NCBI GenBank assembly: GCA_036555005.1
Contig: DATBME010000012.1
Location: 1 to 24,810, forward strand
Source of the DNA: DASSCW01 sp036555005
GTDB lineage: Bacteria; Chloroflexota; Limnocylindria; QHBO01
DNA: 24,810 nucleotides
Direction of reading: 5' to 3'
Shown here piece after piece: positions 1 to 7,309 of the stretch (positions within the stretch are counted from its first letter, which is position 1; the number at the start of each line of letters is the position of its first letter). Below the pieces are notes generated by a model. It worked only from the letters and a program-made list of their open reading frames with translations. It had not been told where the DNA came from and ran no database searches. Both the position numbers and the translations under genes were made by a program.

Positions 1-1
1 G

Positions 2-352
2 GAGCCGTTCGCCATCCGGCGTCGCACCGGCGAGCCGCTGGCCTTCGCCGGGGTGTGGGCCATCTGGCGCAACCCGGAGACGGCCGAGCGGCTGTACAGC
101 CTGGCGATCGTGACCGGGCCGCCCAACGGGCTGGTGGCCACCGTCCACGACCGGATGCCGATCGTGCTGGACCCGGGCGACTGGAACACCTGGCTGGACG
201 AGGGGGCGAGGCTCGCCGAGCTGCGGCCGCTGTTGCGCCCCTATCCGGCCGGAGAGCTGCTCCTCTACCCCGTCTCGCCCGCCGTCAACAACGTGCGCAG
301 CAGCGGGGCGGAGCTGCTGCTGCCGCTCACCCGCTGGGGCGACGGGGCGTGA
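2..352 (+). CDS. SRAP domain protein (YedK/HMCES family), C-terminal part; 5' end outside window
   Basis: This is the last ~116 residues of a SOS-response-associated peptidase (SRAP) protein. The family forms a DNA-protein crosslink with abasic sites in single-stranded DNA and shields them. Visible motifs are the PFAIRRRTGEPLAFAGVW segment, the HDRMP motif carrying the family's catalytic histidine, and the C-terminal VNNVR segment. The N-terminal Cys2 and the active-site Glu of the GFYEW motif lie upstream of the window and cannot be checked. The reading frame is open from base 2. It ends in TGA at 350-352, overlapping the GTG of the next gene (GTGA), so the two are probably translationally coupled. 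The assignment is firm; only completeness is unknown. Confidence 0.9.
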   Translation, partial: EPFAIRRRTGEPLAFAGVWAIWRNPETAERLYSLAIVTGPPNGLVATVHDRMPIVLDPGDWNTWLDEGARLAELRPLLRPYPAGELLLYPVSPAVNNVRSSGAELLLPLTRWGDGA

Positions 353-873
353 TCATCGCCCTGCCACCGGACGCGCTGGTCCTGCTGGTTGGACCCAGCG
401 GGTCGGGCAAGAGCACCTTCGCCGCCCATCACTTCGCGCCAACCGAGATCCTGTCCTCGGATGCGATGCGCGCCATGGTGGCCGACGACCCGCTGGACCA
501 GGCCGCCACCGAGGCCGCCTTCGAGCTGCTGCACACCGCCCTGGCCATGCGGCTTTCGCTGCGCCGCCTGGCGGTGGTGGATGCGACGAACGTCGAGGGC
601 TGGGCGCGCGAGAAGCTGCTCGCCGTCGCTCGCCGCGCCCGGCGGCCGGCCCACGCCATCGTCTTCGATCTGCCGCTGGAGGTCTGCCTGCAGCGAAACC
701 TGGAACGCGATCACCCGCGTCCGGCGGCCGCCATCCGGCGCCAGCATCGCTGGCTGCGCGAGTCGCTCCCCCAACTCGCCAGTGAGGGACTGGGCGGGAT
801 CTGGACGCTCTCCAGCGAGGAGGACGTGGACGCGGCGCAGATCAGCCGCGTAGCACCCGCCCTCAGCTCCTAG
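349..873 (+). CDS. polynucleotide kinase-like P-loop ATPase
   Basis: A 174-residue P-loop kinase of the AAA/polynucleotide-kinase type. Residues ~15-22 form a Walker A motif (GPSGSGKS). It is followed by the SSDAMR motif typical of 5'-OH polynucleotide kinases, a VVDATN strand and a lid-like RNLERDHPRP segment. By family, it would phosphorylate a nucleic-acid 5'-OH end or a related small substrate; the substrate is not shown by sequence. The frame stays open much further upstream, but homology starts only here. GTG at 349 was chosen because it precedes the first hydrophobic strand and makes a GTGA overlap with the SRAP stop codon. Coupling to an abasic-site protein suggests a shared DNA-end repair role (inference). 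Confidence 0.85.
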   Translation: MIIALPPDALVLLVGPSGSGKSTFAAHHFAPTEILSSDAMRAMVADDPLDQAATEAAFELLHTALAMRLSLRRLAVVDATNVEGWAREKLLAVARRARRPAHAIVFDLPLEVCLQRNLERDHPRPAAAIRRQHRWLRESLPQLASEGLGGIWTLSSEEDVDAAQISRVAPALSS

Positions 874-875
874 CT

Positions 876-896
876 CGTGCCGCGGTTCGGGGCACG
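876..896 (+). terminator. weak hairpin just after the kinase stop codon
   Basis: CGTGCC (876-881) pairs with GGCACG (891-896) across a 9-nt loop, three bases after the kinase stop. There is no T tract, so an intrinsic terminator function is only a possibility. Confidence 0.25.
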
Positions 897-1116
897 GCAA
901 TGTCCCGAAGGAACTGCGGCCCGGGCCGACGGTGCGAGACCGCCAGTCCGGAACCGGAACACTTGATGCAATCGCCTGATCCGGTATCCGCTGCCCCTTC
1001 GGGACGACCAAAGCATAGGGTCGCCCCGATCGGGCCCACAAGACCCTTTATGCACGACTTTGCGTGCCTGGCGACGCCTTATCCACAGGGCTTCCCCAGA
1101 GGCGTTCGAGATAGGT

Positions 1117-1148
1117 CGATGCCCCGCCGGGGTGCTGGCGGGGCATCG
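1117..1148. repeat. perfect 12-bp inverted repeat with 8-nt loop
   Basis: CGATGCCCCGCC at 1117-1128 is the exact reverse complement of 1137-1148, with loop GGGGTGCT. The stem is very GC-rich. No T run follows on either strand, so it is either a T-less terminator for the SRAP-kinase operon or a protein-binding or structural element. Confidence 0.7.
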
Positions 1149-1253
1149 AATGCCGCCTGCCGAGACCGGTCGGCTCGGTCCCGGGCCAACCAGGCGACAC
1201 TGGTGCTACCCTCGGGCGACCGACGACGTTCAGCCGACGACCGGAGTGAACCG

Positions 1254-1613
1254 ATGCCTCACGGGCCAGACTGGGAGAAGGCGCCCGCCGATCTGGCGGA
1301 CCGATTCACCGCGACCGTCTCCGCCATGCCCGGTGCGCAGGTACGCAAGATGTTCGGCTACCCGGCCGGCTTCGTGAACGGCCAGATGTTCACCGGCATC
1401 TTCGCCTCGTCCTGGTTCGTTCGCCTGCCCGATGCGGAGCGTGACGAGCTGGCTGCCGCCGGCGGCACGCCCTTCGAGCCCATGCCCGGCCGGCCCATGC
1501 GCGAGTACCTCGTCCTGCCGCGGGAGGCCGCCGCCGACCCTGCCGCCGCCGCGCCATGGCTCGGACGCGCCCTGACCTACGTCCAGCAGCTGCCGCCGAA
1601 GAAGAAGCGCTAG
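1254..1613 (+). CDS. TfoX N-terminal domain protein
   Basis: A 119-residue protein made up of a single TfoX-N domain. The characteristic RKMFGYPAGFVNGQMFTGIF block lies in the first half and a MREYLVLP segment near the end. Members of this stand-alone family are small cytoplasmic proteins of unclear biochemical role; full-length TfoX/Sxy is a competence regulator, but the stand-alone domain should not be assumed to do that. The start is ATG at 1254, preceded by a weak CGGAG. The frame is open further upstream, but homology begins here. The C-terminus is lysine-rich (KKKR). The TAG stop shares four bases (CTAG, 1610-1613) with the stop of the convergent hydrolase. Confidence 0.85.
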   Translation: MPHGPDWEKAPADLADRFTATVSAMPGAQVRKMFGYPAGFVNGQMFTGIFASSWFVRLPDAERDELAAAGGTPFEPMPGRPMREYLVLPREAAADPAAAAPWLGRALTYVQQLPPKKKR

Positions 1614-2410
1614 CCCAGGAAGTCGCGCATCAGCGCGGCCACGCGCTCGGGCGCCTCGAACTGCACCGCGTGCCCGACGCCGGGGATCGGCTCGTAACGC
1701 GCACTCGGGATGGATGCCGCAATCTCGGCGCCCATGGCCGGCGGCACGATCCGGTCGGCCTCCGGGACCACCACCAGCGTCCGCGCGGTGATGGCGCCCA
1801 GGTCTATCGCCGGGGTGGCCGCGGTATCGCGCACGAAACGGCGCATGGCGGCCAGCGTGCCGGGCCGCCGCAGCGGGTCGACGTAGGCGTGCACCAGCGA
1901 TTCCACCGGCAGCTGCGGGTCGGCGCTGGCGCGCACCAGGAAGCGGCGGACGGCGACGCGCGCGACGCTCGGGAAGCGAATCGCAACCGCCAGGCCGAGG
2001 AGGTTCGACGTGCGCAGCGGCAGGACGTGCGCCGCGCTGACAGCGGCGAGCAGCACCAGTCGGTTGACCCGCTGCGGGTGCCGGGCCGCCAGGCGCTGCA
2101 CCACCGAGCCGCCCCACGACAGGCCGGCCACGTCCACGCGCTCGTGGCCCAGCTCATCCAGCAACGCGACCAGCCGGTCGGCGTAGGCGTCACCGCTCAG
2201 CGGCCGCCGCGGCTGGCGGGTCGACTGGCCGAAGCCCACCATGTCCAGCGCGATCATCGACCGCTCCGACTCGAGCCGCGGCACGATCGCACTCCACGCG
2301 GCGGCGTTGCTGGGAAAGCCGTGCACCAGGAGCAGCGGCGGCCCGCTGCCACGCTCGATCAGGTGGATGCGTTCGCCGCCGACCTCCAGGAATCGGCCCT
2401 GCGCCAGCAC
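1610..2410 (-). CDS. alpha/beta-fold hydrolase
   Basis: A 266-residue alpha/beta hydrolase, close to the usual family length. The LLLVHGFP oxyanion-region motif is at residues ~26-33. The nucleophile elbow is GLSWGG with Ser98, the acid is Asp219 in PEADRIVP, and the base is His247 in GVGHAVQFEAPERV. The triad is complete, so an active esterase, epoxide hydrolase or similar enzyme is likely; the substrate cannot be read from sequence. Start GTG at 2410 lies 13 nt after the CorA stop, so the two genes are probably co-transcribed. No clear ribosome-binding site is visible. The 3' end overlaps the TfoX-type gene by four bases. Confidence 0.9.
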   Translation of the reverse strand: MLAQGRFLEVGGERIHLIERGSGPPLLLVHGFPSNAAAWSAIVPRLESERSMIALDMVGFGQSTRQPRRPLSGDAYADRLVALLDELGHERVDVAGLSWGGSVVQRLAARHPQRVNRLVLLAAVSAAHVLPLRTSNLLGLAVAIRFPSVARVAVRRFLVRASADPQLPVESLVHAYVDPLRRPGTLAAMRRFVRDTAATPAIDLGAITARTLVVVPEADRIVPPAMGAEIAASIPSARYEPIPGVGHAVQFEAPERVAALMRDFLG

Positions 2411-2423
2411 GGACGCGAACGCG

Positions 2424-3416
2424 CTAGAGCCAGCCGCGGCGGCGGAAGTAGAGGACCATGGCGATCAGCAGGAGCGCCATCACCCCCATGATCAGCCAGA
2501 ACGATCCGGGCGCACCCTCCCCCGGCACCGGCACGTTCATGCCCCACACGCTGGCGATCAGGGTCAGCGGCAGCAGCACCACGCTGGCCGCGGTCAGGAT
2601 GCGCAGCGAGTCGTTGAGCCGATGCGACAGCACCGACTCATTGCTTCCCTCCAGCGACTCCGCGATCTCCTTGAAGTTCTCGAGCACGTCCCAGATGCGC
2701 TCGGAGGCATCGGTCAGGTCGTCGAAGTAGACGTCCAGCTCTTCGCCGAAGTGGCGCTGCTTGGCGCGCTCCAGGGCCCGAAAGACGGCGCGCTGCGGGC
2801 GGATGATCGCCCGGAAGTTGATGATCTCCTGCTTGGTGTTGCTGATGTCGCGCACGATCTCGCGCGATCGGCCCTCGAAGATGTCGTCCTCCAGGCGCCG
2901 CAGCTTGCGGCCGAGCTGGCCGAGCATCGGGAAGCCGGCGTCCTCGCATCGGTCCAGGATCTCGTACAGCAGGCGGCCCGAGCCGCCGGCGAACAGCTCG
3001 TCGCGCACCTCCGGCTGGTCCTTGACGCGCTCCCACATGGCGGGCAGCGGCACGATCGCCTCCTCCGGCATGGTGACCACGTAGTCCGGCCCGATGAACA
3101 CGTCGAGCTCGGCCGGATGCAGCCGCCCGCTCTCCTTGTCGAAGCGCGGGAAGTGCACCACCAGGAACAGGTAGTTGTCATACACGTCGAGCTTCGGCCG
3201 CTGGTTGATGCTGGCCACGTCCTCGAGGTCGAGTGGGTGGAAGGGGAAGCGCTCAGCCAGCCAGCCGAAGTCCGCGGCTCCGGGATCCTGGACGTGGTAC
3301 CAGCGCAGGCCGCGCGCCTCGACCATCTCGAAGCGCGGCTCCTCCGGCGTGGCGCTGCCGTCGCCGTCGGTCCCGTCCAGGCGACGCGGGCGCAGGAGTC
3401 GAGGCAGCTGCCGCAT
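2424..3416 (-). CDS. corA: CorA family divalent cation transporter
   Basis: A 330-residue CorA-type Mg2+/Co2+ channel. The long N-terminal cytoplasmic domain contains the FPFHPLDLEDV and VYDNYLFLVVHFPRF blocks of the family, followed by a long helical stalk. TM1 ends in the signature GMN triplet at 292-294 (here WGMN rather than the common YGMN). A short periplasmic loop leads into TM2 and a basic C-terminus (YFRRRGWL). Mg2+ uptake across the inner membrane is the expected role. ATG at 3416 has a TACGCT hexamer exactly 6 nt upstream and no Shine-Dalgarno, suggesting leaderless translation. It heads an operon with the downstream hydrolase. Confidence 0.93.
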   Translation of the reverse strand: MRQLPRLLRPRRLDGTDGDGSATPEEPRFEMVEARGLRWYHVQDPGAADFGWLAERFPFHPLDLEDVASINQRPKLDVYDNYLFLVVHFPRFDKESGRLHPAELDVFIGPDYVVTMPEEAIVPLPAMWERVKDQPEVRDELFAGGSGRLLYEILDRCEDAGFPMLGQLGRKLRRLEDDIFEGRSREIVRDISNTKQEIINFRAIIRPQRAVFRALERAKQRHFGEELDVYFDDLTDASERIWDVLENFKEIAESLEGSNESVLSHRLNDSLRILTAASVVLLPLTLIASVWGMNVPVPGEGAPGSFWLIMGVMALLLIAMVLYFRRRGWL

Positions 3417-3422
3417 GTGCGC

Positions 3423-3428
3423 AGCGTA
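3423..3428 (-). promoter_or_regulatory. -10-like element for corA (leaderless start)
   Basis: On the minus strand TACGCT ends 6 nt before the ATG at 3416, so the transcript would begin at or next to the start codon. No convincing -35 is visible. Confidence 0.5.
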
Positions 3429-3466
3429 CCGCCGCGGACTGGTGCCGGGCGGCGCGGACCGCGGAG

Positions 3467-3596
3467 TCTCAGCCTGCGAGTCATGCGACCAAGGGAACCC
3501 ACCAGCCGGCGCACTTCCGTGGTCAGACGTCTCGCCTACCGAGAATTCGACCGTCGAGCGTCCCCTCCTTGGTCCGATGACTCGCCGGCTGAGAAT
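3467..3596. repeat. three-copy ~27-nt repeat cluster (one inverted, two direct at 50-bp spacing)
   Basis: One copy runs 3570-3596 on the plus strand (core CTCGCCGGCTGAG). A diverged direct copy sits exactly 50 bp earlier at 3520-3546, matching at about 20 of 26 positions with no gap. An inverted copy at 3467-3494 matches the reverse complement of 3567-3594 with three mismatches over the central 27 positions. The outer copies thus form a long imperfect inverted repeat enclosing ~70 bp. The cluster fills the spacer between the LVIVD gene end and the corA promoter. It is not coding and matches no element I know. Confidence 0.65.
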
Positions 3597-3613
3597 CAGC
3601 TACTCCTGAACGG

Positions 3614-5029
3614 CTACTCCTGGGTCTGGGGGTTCAGGTGCGGCAGCGAGGTCGCGCCGGCGACCTCCGGCAGGTCGAGCTGGAAGACGTCCAGGCCGCG
3701 CAGGTGGTCAGAGGCCCAGATGTAGCCGCGGTACCAGTAGGAGGCCCAGTCGTCGCCGGGAGCGCGACCGCCGACGTCGAAGTAGGCCACCTCGACCGGC
3801 GCCGTCGGATCGGTGAAGTCGATCACGCTCGTCCCACCCGCGTAGAAGGCGGAGACCAGCAGGTCGCGCTCGATGCCCGGGATGACGTTGAACATGTGGG
3901 CCGAGCAGATCGCGCCGGCCTGGTCACGGTCCAGGTTGAACCTCCCGGCCAGCTGCGGCGCGGCCGGGTCGTCGACGCGGTAGAACCAGATGCCGCCGAG
4001 GGGCGCATCGGTGCATCCGGCGGGCTCCAGGTTCTCGTCGCCGAAGGCGACCACGCTGCCGTCGTTGCTCCAGGCGGCCGAGTGCCAGAAGCTCACCTCC
4101 GGCAGGTCCACGTGGGCCACCTGGATCGGGCGCGCCGGGTCGCTGATGTCCCAGATCTGGCCCTCGCTCATGCACGCTGCCGCGGCCAGCTGCCGAGGCT
4201 CGAAGATGGTGATGTCGTGGCAGCCGGCCGTGTTCTCGAACCCCTCCGGCGCACCGGGCCACACCTGCCAGACCGGGGTGTCGAACAGGTGCGGCTCGGC
4301 GATCACGGCCGCCGCGGCTGGATCCGCCAGCGGCACGGACACCACGCTGATATGCCCGTGCGGGTTGATGCAGCCCGGGGCCAGGTCCGGCTCGATGCTC
4401 AACGCGTAGGAGCTCACGTACAGGAGGAGCCGGTCGTTCTCGAGGTCCGGCACCAGGGTGTTGGTGTGCGAGCCGCAGTCGGTGGTGACCGATGCGACCA
4501 GCTGCGGCCGACGCGGCTGCGAGATGTCGAAGACGCGGACGCCCTCCCAGCCTCCCTCGGCCGGCACGAACAGCGGATCGGCCTTCTCCGCGTCCCCCGA
4601 GTCGCAGCCCGGCGTGGTCTGCGGCCGATCGACGCTGACGAACACGAGGTCTCTCCAGATCGAGACGTCGCCCTGCGGGCCCCGGCACTCGACGTCGGCG
4701 ATCAGGCGCGGGGCCGTCGGCTGCGAGATGTCGACCAGGCGAAAGCCGTCGTAGCTGCCCTGGACCAGCGTGTCGCCCCAGAACGCGATGTCCGAATTGA
4801 AGAAGTCGAACGAGTGCTCGTCCTTCGGCAGGCTGGCGACCAGGCTCAGCTCCTCGGAGTGGCGGTCGGGGAACGGCGTGGCGTCGGGCGGCAGCGTCTC
4901 GTGCGACGGGTGATCGCGGCCGGCCAGGGGCGACGGCGTCGGGCTGGCGCCGGTGGGCGGCGAGCCGCTGCACGCCGAGAGCAGGGCGGCGCCGAGCAGC
5001 GTGAGGGTCAGCCGGCGCGTCGTGCTCAT
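3614..5029 (-). CDS. LVIVD-repeat secreted lipoprotein
   Basis: A 471-residue exported lipoprotein. The N-terminus is basic (MSTTRR), followed by a hydrophobic core and lipobox LSAC with Cys20, then a Ser/Pro/Thr-rich linker. The body has repeated beta-propeller-like units of the LVIVD type, each with a V(R/D)-(V/I)-(F/D)-DIS-x-P-x-x-P signature: RLVDISQPTAP, RVFDISQPRRP, QIWDISDPARP, SVIDFTDPTAP. Proteins of this class fold as extracellular propellers; their ligands are generally unknown. Start ATG 5029 follows TACTCT by 6 nt, implying a leaderless mRNA. Its start region is divergent from the metallo-hydrolase gene. No catalytic motif was seen, so only location and fold are inferred. Confidence 0.85.
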   Translation of the reverse strand: MSTTRRLTLTLLGAALLSACSGSPPTGASPTPSPLAGRDHPSHETLPPDATPFPDRHSEELSLVASLPKDEHSFDFFNSDIAFWGDTLVQGSYDGFRLVDISQPTAPRLIADVECRGPQGDVSIWRDLVFVSVDRPQTTPGCDSGDAEKADPLFVPAEGGWEGVRVFDISQPRRPQLVASVTTDCGSHTNTLVPDLENDRLLLYVSSYALSIEPDLAPGCINPHGHISVVSVPLADPAAAAVIAEPHLFDTPVWQVWPGAPEGFENTAGCHDITIFEPRQLAAAACMSEGQIWDISDPARPIQVAHVDLPEVSFWHSAAWSNDGSVVAFGDENLEPAGCTDAPLGGIWFYRVDDPAAPQLAGRFNLDRDQAGAICSAHMFNVIPGIERDLLVSAFYAGGTSVIDFTDPTAPVEVAYFDVGGRAPGDDWASYWYRGYIWASDHLRGLDVFQLDLPEVAGATSLPHLNPQTQE

Positions 5030-5035
5030 CCATGC

Positions 5036-5041
5036 AGAGTA
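5036..5041 (-). promoter_or_regulatory. -10-like element for the LVIVD lipoprotein gene
   Basis: TACTCT on the minus strand ends 6 nt upstream of ATG 5029, the same geometry as at corA and msrA. No good -35 is visible. Confidence 0.5.
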
Positions 5042-5076
5042 GGCGTACAGCCGACCGATCGTTCAGACTCGGACCC

Positions 5077-5643
5077 GTGCCAGCCCGATTCCACCTCCTG
5101 CACGCCGGCTACATCCGCGACTCGGGCGTGACCGTCGGCAGCAGCGTGAGCCTGATCGAGGATGACGGCGCGCTGATCGTGGTCGATCCCGGCCTGGTGG
5201 CCGATCCGAGTGCCATCCTCGCTCCGCTCGCCGCGCTGGGCCACGCTCCGGACGAGGTGACGCACGTCGTCCTGACCCACCACCACCCCGACCACACCAT
5301 CAACGCCGCCCTCTTCCCGAACGCGGAGGTGGTCGATGCCTGGGCCCACTACCGCGGCGACCAGTGGCTGGACCACGAGGGCGACGGCCATCGGGTCAGC
5401 CCGCACGCCTGGCTGATCATGACCCCTGGCCATACGGCGCAGGACCTGACCCTGATGGCCGAGACCGACGACGGGGTGGTGGCCTGCACGCACGCCTGGT
5501 GGCGGACCGATCGCACGCCGAAGGTCGATCCCGGAGCCGATGACCAGGCCGCCCTTGAGGAGAGCCGGCACAGGATCCTGGCCGGGGCGGACGTGGTGGT
5601 GCCCGGCCACGGGGAGCCGTTCCGGACCGAGCGCCGGCGCTAG
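5077..5643 (+). CDS. metallo-beta-lactamase-fold hydrolase, MBLAC1-like
   Basis: A 188-residue MBL-fold enzyme. It carries the zinc motif HHHPDH (THHHPDHT), a downstream metal-ligand histidine in TPGHTAQD and a terminal VVPGHGEPF. The overall layout (AGYIRDSGVTVG start, VVDPGLV, ERSRHRIL-like segment here ESRHRIL, PGHG near the end) resembles the MBLAC1 group, a nuclease/hydrolase-like branch. The substrate is not deducible. An in-frame ATG exists at 5032, only 2 nt from the divergent lipoprotein start. GTG 5077 is preferred because homology begins there and room is left for a promoter. The TAG stop overlaps the convergent MFS stop by four bases (CTAG, 5640-5643). Confidence 0.85.
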   Translation: MPARFHLLHAGYIRDSGVTVGSSVSLIEDDGALIVVDPGLVADPSAILAPLAALGHAPDEVTHVVLTHHHPDHTINAALFPNAEVVDAWAHYRGDQWLDHEGDGHRVSPHAWLIMTPGHTAQDLTLMAETDDGVVACTHAWWRTDRTPKVDPGADDQAALEESRHRILAGADVVVPGHGEPFRTERRR

Positions 5644-7049
5644 CCGATCTCGCCCTCGGCCGGGAGCGCGCGGGCCGGCGGATCAGCTTCGGCCGGGCGA
5701 TCCGGCACCCTCCTGGCGATCAGCACCGTCGCGCCGCAGACGGCGACCAGCAACAGGTCGGCAATGGTGATGGCCGGCGCGAGGCCACCCAGCCCCGTGG
5801 CTCCGAATGCGACCACGGCACCAGCCAGCCCGGTGCCGATCGCGACGCCCAGTGTGTTGGACAGCTGCGCGCCGGCGGCCGCTGCCCCCTCAGCTCCGGG
5901 CTCCGCCGTCTCGATGACGACCAGGATGGCGGTCGAGTAGGCCAGTCCCATTCCCAATCCCGCGACGGCCCACGCCGCGGCGGCCACCCAAACCGGCAGC
6001 GCCGTGATCGGGATGGCGGCCTCGATGCCGATGCCGGCCCCGATCAGCAGCGTCCCGACCACGAGCAGCCAGGTGCGCGAGCCGCGCGCGGCGAACCTGG
6101 CCTGCAGCCAGGAGCCCGTGGCCCAGGTCACGGCCGCGGTGGTCAGCGCCAGGCCGCCGGCCACCGTGCCGGCGCTGCGCACGGATGCAACGGCCAGCGG
6201 CACGAACGCCTCCGCCCCCAGGAACGTCACGCTGACCAGTGCGATCACCGCCGCGGCCGCGCCGCGGCCCGGCGAGGCGGTCAGGGCGCCCGGCGGGAGC
6301 AGGCGACGCACCGGAGCGGCGGCCAGCACCGCGCCGCCGCCCACCATCGCGATGCCCACCAGCAGGTTCGGCACGGTGAGCGCGCCCAGCACGAGGCCGA
6401 CACCGGCCGCCAGGCGCAGTGCGTCGCCCACGGCCGCTGCCGGGTGCGCGGCGGTAGCCTCCCCGGGGGTCGGCCCTTCAATGCGCGACATGGGTCGGGA
6501 CACGACCAGCGCCGCCAGCGGCAGCCACGGCACCAGCGCCAGGAACGTCCAGCGCCACGACGCTGCCTCCGCCACGTAGCCGGCCACGGCCGGGCCGATG
6601 AGGCCGGGAAGGACCCACGCGCTGGAGATGATGGCGATCATCAGCGGCTGCGCGCTCGGCTCGTAGCCACGCCCGATGATCACGTACACGATCGAGTAGA
6701 TCGCTCCGGCGCCCAGGCCCTGGATCACGCGGCCGGCCACGACCCACTCCATGCCGACCGCCAGGCCGGACACCACCAGGCCGGCGGCGAACAGCAACGC
6801 GCCAACCATCATCGGCGCGATGGCGCCGCGCCGATCGGCCTCCAGTCCGGCCACGGTGATGCCGACCAGCTGCGCCAGGAAGAAGCCGGCGAAGGCCCAG
6901 CCATAGAGCGGCAGCCCGCCGAACTCGTCGAGCGTGGCGGGCAGCACGGTGGGCACCGCCAGTCCTTCGAAGGCGGTCGCGGTGACCATGAAGACGAGCC
7001 CGGCCGTCAGCACGCGCTGGCCCGGGCTCCAGGCGGTGCGGCTCACCAC
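5640..7049 (-). CDS. MFS transporter (drug:H+ antiporter type)
   Basis: A 469-residue multi-pass membrane protein with at least 12 and probably 14 hydrophobic helices. Major facilitator signatures include LEADRRGAIAPM after TM2 (motif A-like) and the GRVIQGLGAGAIYS segment typical of drug/proton antiporters. There is a Pro-rich cytoplasmic tail. Efflux of a hydrophobic compound is the expected role; the substrate is unknown. Start GTG 7049 (a second in-frame GTG follows directly) has GAAGG about 7 nt upstream. It is divergent from msrA across a 260-bp spacer rich in inverted repeats. Its stop codon overlaps the MBL gene's stop. Confidence 0.9.
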   Translation of the reverse strand: MVSRTAWSPGQRVLTAGLVFMVTATAFEGLAVPTVLPATLDEFGGLPLYGWAFAGFFLAQLVGITVAGLEADRRGAIAPMMVGALLFAAGLVVSGLAVGMEWVVAGRVIQGLGAGAIYSIVYVIIGRGYEPSAQPLMIAIISSAWVLPGLIGPAVAGYVAEAASWRWTFLALVPWLPLAALVVSRPMSRIEGPTPGEATAAHPAAAVGDALRLAAGVGLVLGALTVPNLLVGIAMVGGGAVLAAAPVRRLLPPGALTASPGRGAAAAVIALVSVTFLGAEAFVPLAVASVRSAGTVAGGLALTTAAVTWATGSWLQARFAARGSRTWLLVVGTLLIGAGIGIEAAIPITALPVWVAAAAWAVAGLGMGLAYSTAILVVIETAEPGAEGAAAAGAQLSNTLGVAIGTGLAGAVVAFGATGLGGLAPAITIADLLLVAVCGATVLIARRVPDRPAEADPPARALPAEGEIG

Positions 7050-7120
7050 GAGGCCTTCACGTGGCGGCGCCGCAGAGGCCGTGTCAGGAACGGTCCACCA
7101 TCGGCTTCACCTTCGCACGT

Positions 7121-7237
7121 TATGCGGCATGTGACTGATACGGCCACGGAGCCGGATGCCCAACCGGTTTCGCGGGTCAATCCAGTCCCCTGCCGCATAG
7201 CCAACCAACGAGGGCAGGTTCGTTGGTCGTATCAGTC
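7121..7237. repeat. interleaved inverted repeats in the MFS-msrA divergent spacer
   Basis: TATGCGGCA (7121-7129) is an exact inverted repeat of 7191-7199. GACTGATACG plus GCC (7133-7145) is an inverted repeat of 7225-7237 with one mismatch in 13. The palindrome AACCGGTT lies around 7162-7169. ACCAACGA (7204-7211) and TCGTTGGT (7220-7227) make a perfect 8-bp stem with an 8-nt loop. The first two pairs interleave, a pseudoknot-like order if the region is transcribed. It may instead be a set of operators. Confidence 0.6.
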
Positions 7238-7297
7238 TCCCACGGCATGGGTGCGCCAGCGCCGATCCGCTGCGGAGCATTCCGCATCGGCCGGGGC

Positions 7298-7303
7298 TAC
7301 ACT
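7298..7303 (+). promoter_or_regulatory. -10-like element for msrA (leaderless start)
   Basis: TACACT ends 6 nt before ATG 7310. There is no Shine-Dalgarno in the remaining six bases, so the mRNA would start at or near the AUG. Confidence 0.55.
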
Positions 7304-7309
7304 CGGCGC

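Larger units (their letters stand above)
874..1253. other. 380-bp intergenic region without a supported gene
   Basis: Short open frames here have no recognisable protein features. The stretch holds the weak hairpin after the kinase gene, a perfect 12-bp stem at 1117-1148, an 8-bp palindrome GACCGGTC at 1164-1171, and a TACCCT -10-like hexamer at 1207-1212 that could serve the downstream TfoX-type gene with a ~35-nt leader. I see no tRNA or other known RNA. Confidence 0.6.

Noticed and set aside
870..1253. Coding frames or an RNA gene in the 380-bp gap
   Set aside because: Frames lack family patterns and no cloverleaf or known RNA motif was seen.
3467..3596. CRISPR array
   Set aside because: Only three diverged copies, one of them inverted, and no cas genes in the window.
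5032..5076. ATG 5032 as start of the MBL-fold gene
   Set aside because: It lies 2 nt from the divergent lipoprotein start, inside that gene's leaderless promoter, and the extra 15 residues have no family similarity.
2241..5131. Long plus-strand open frames (about 490 codons each) opposite the hydrolase, CorA and LVIVD genes
   Set aside because: Composition is that of antisense high-GC DNA (His/Arg/Ala/Val/Glu runs) and the opposite-strand genes have clear domains.
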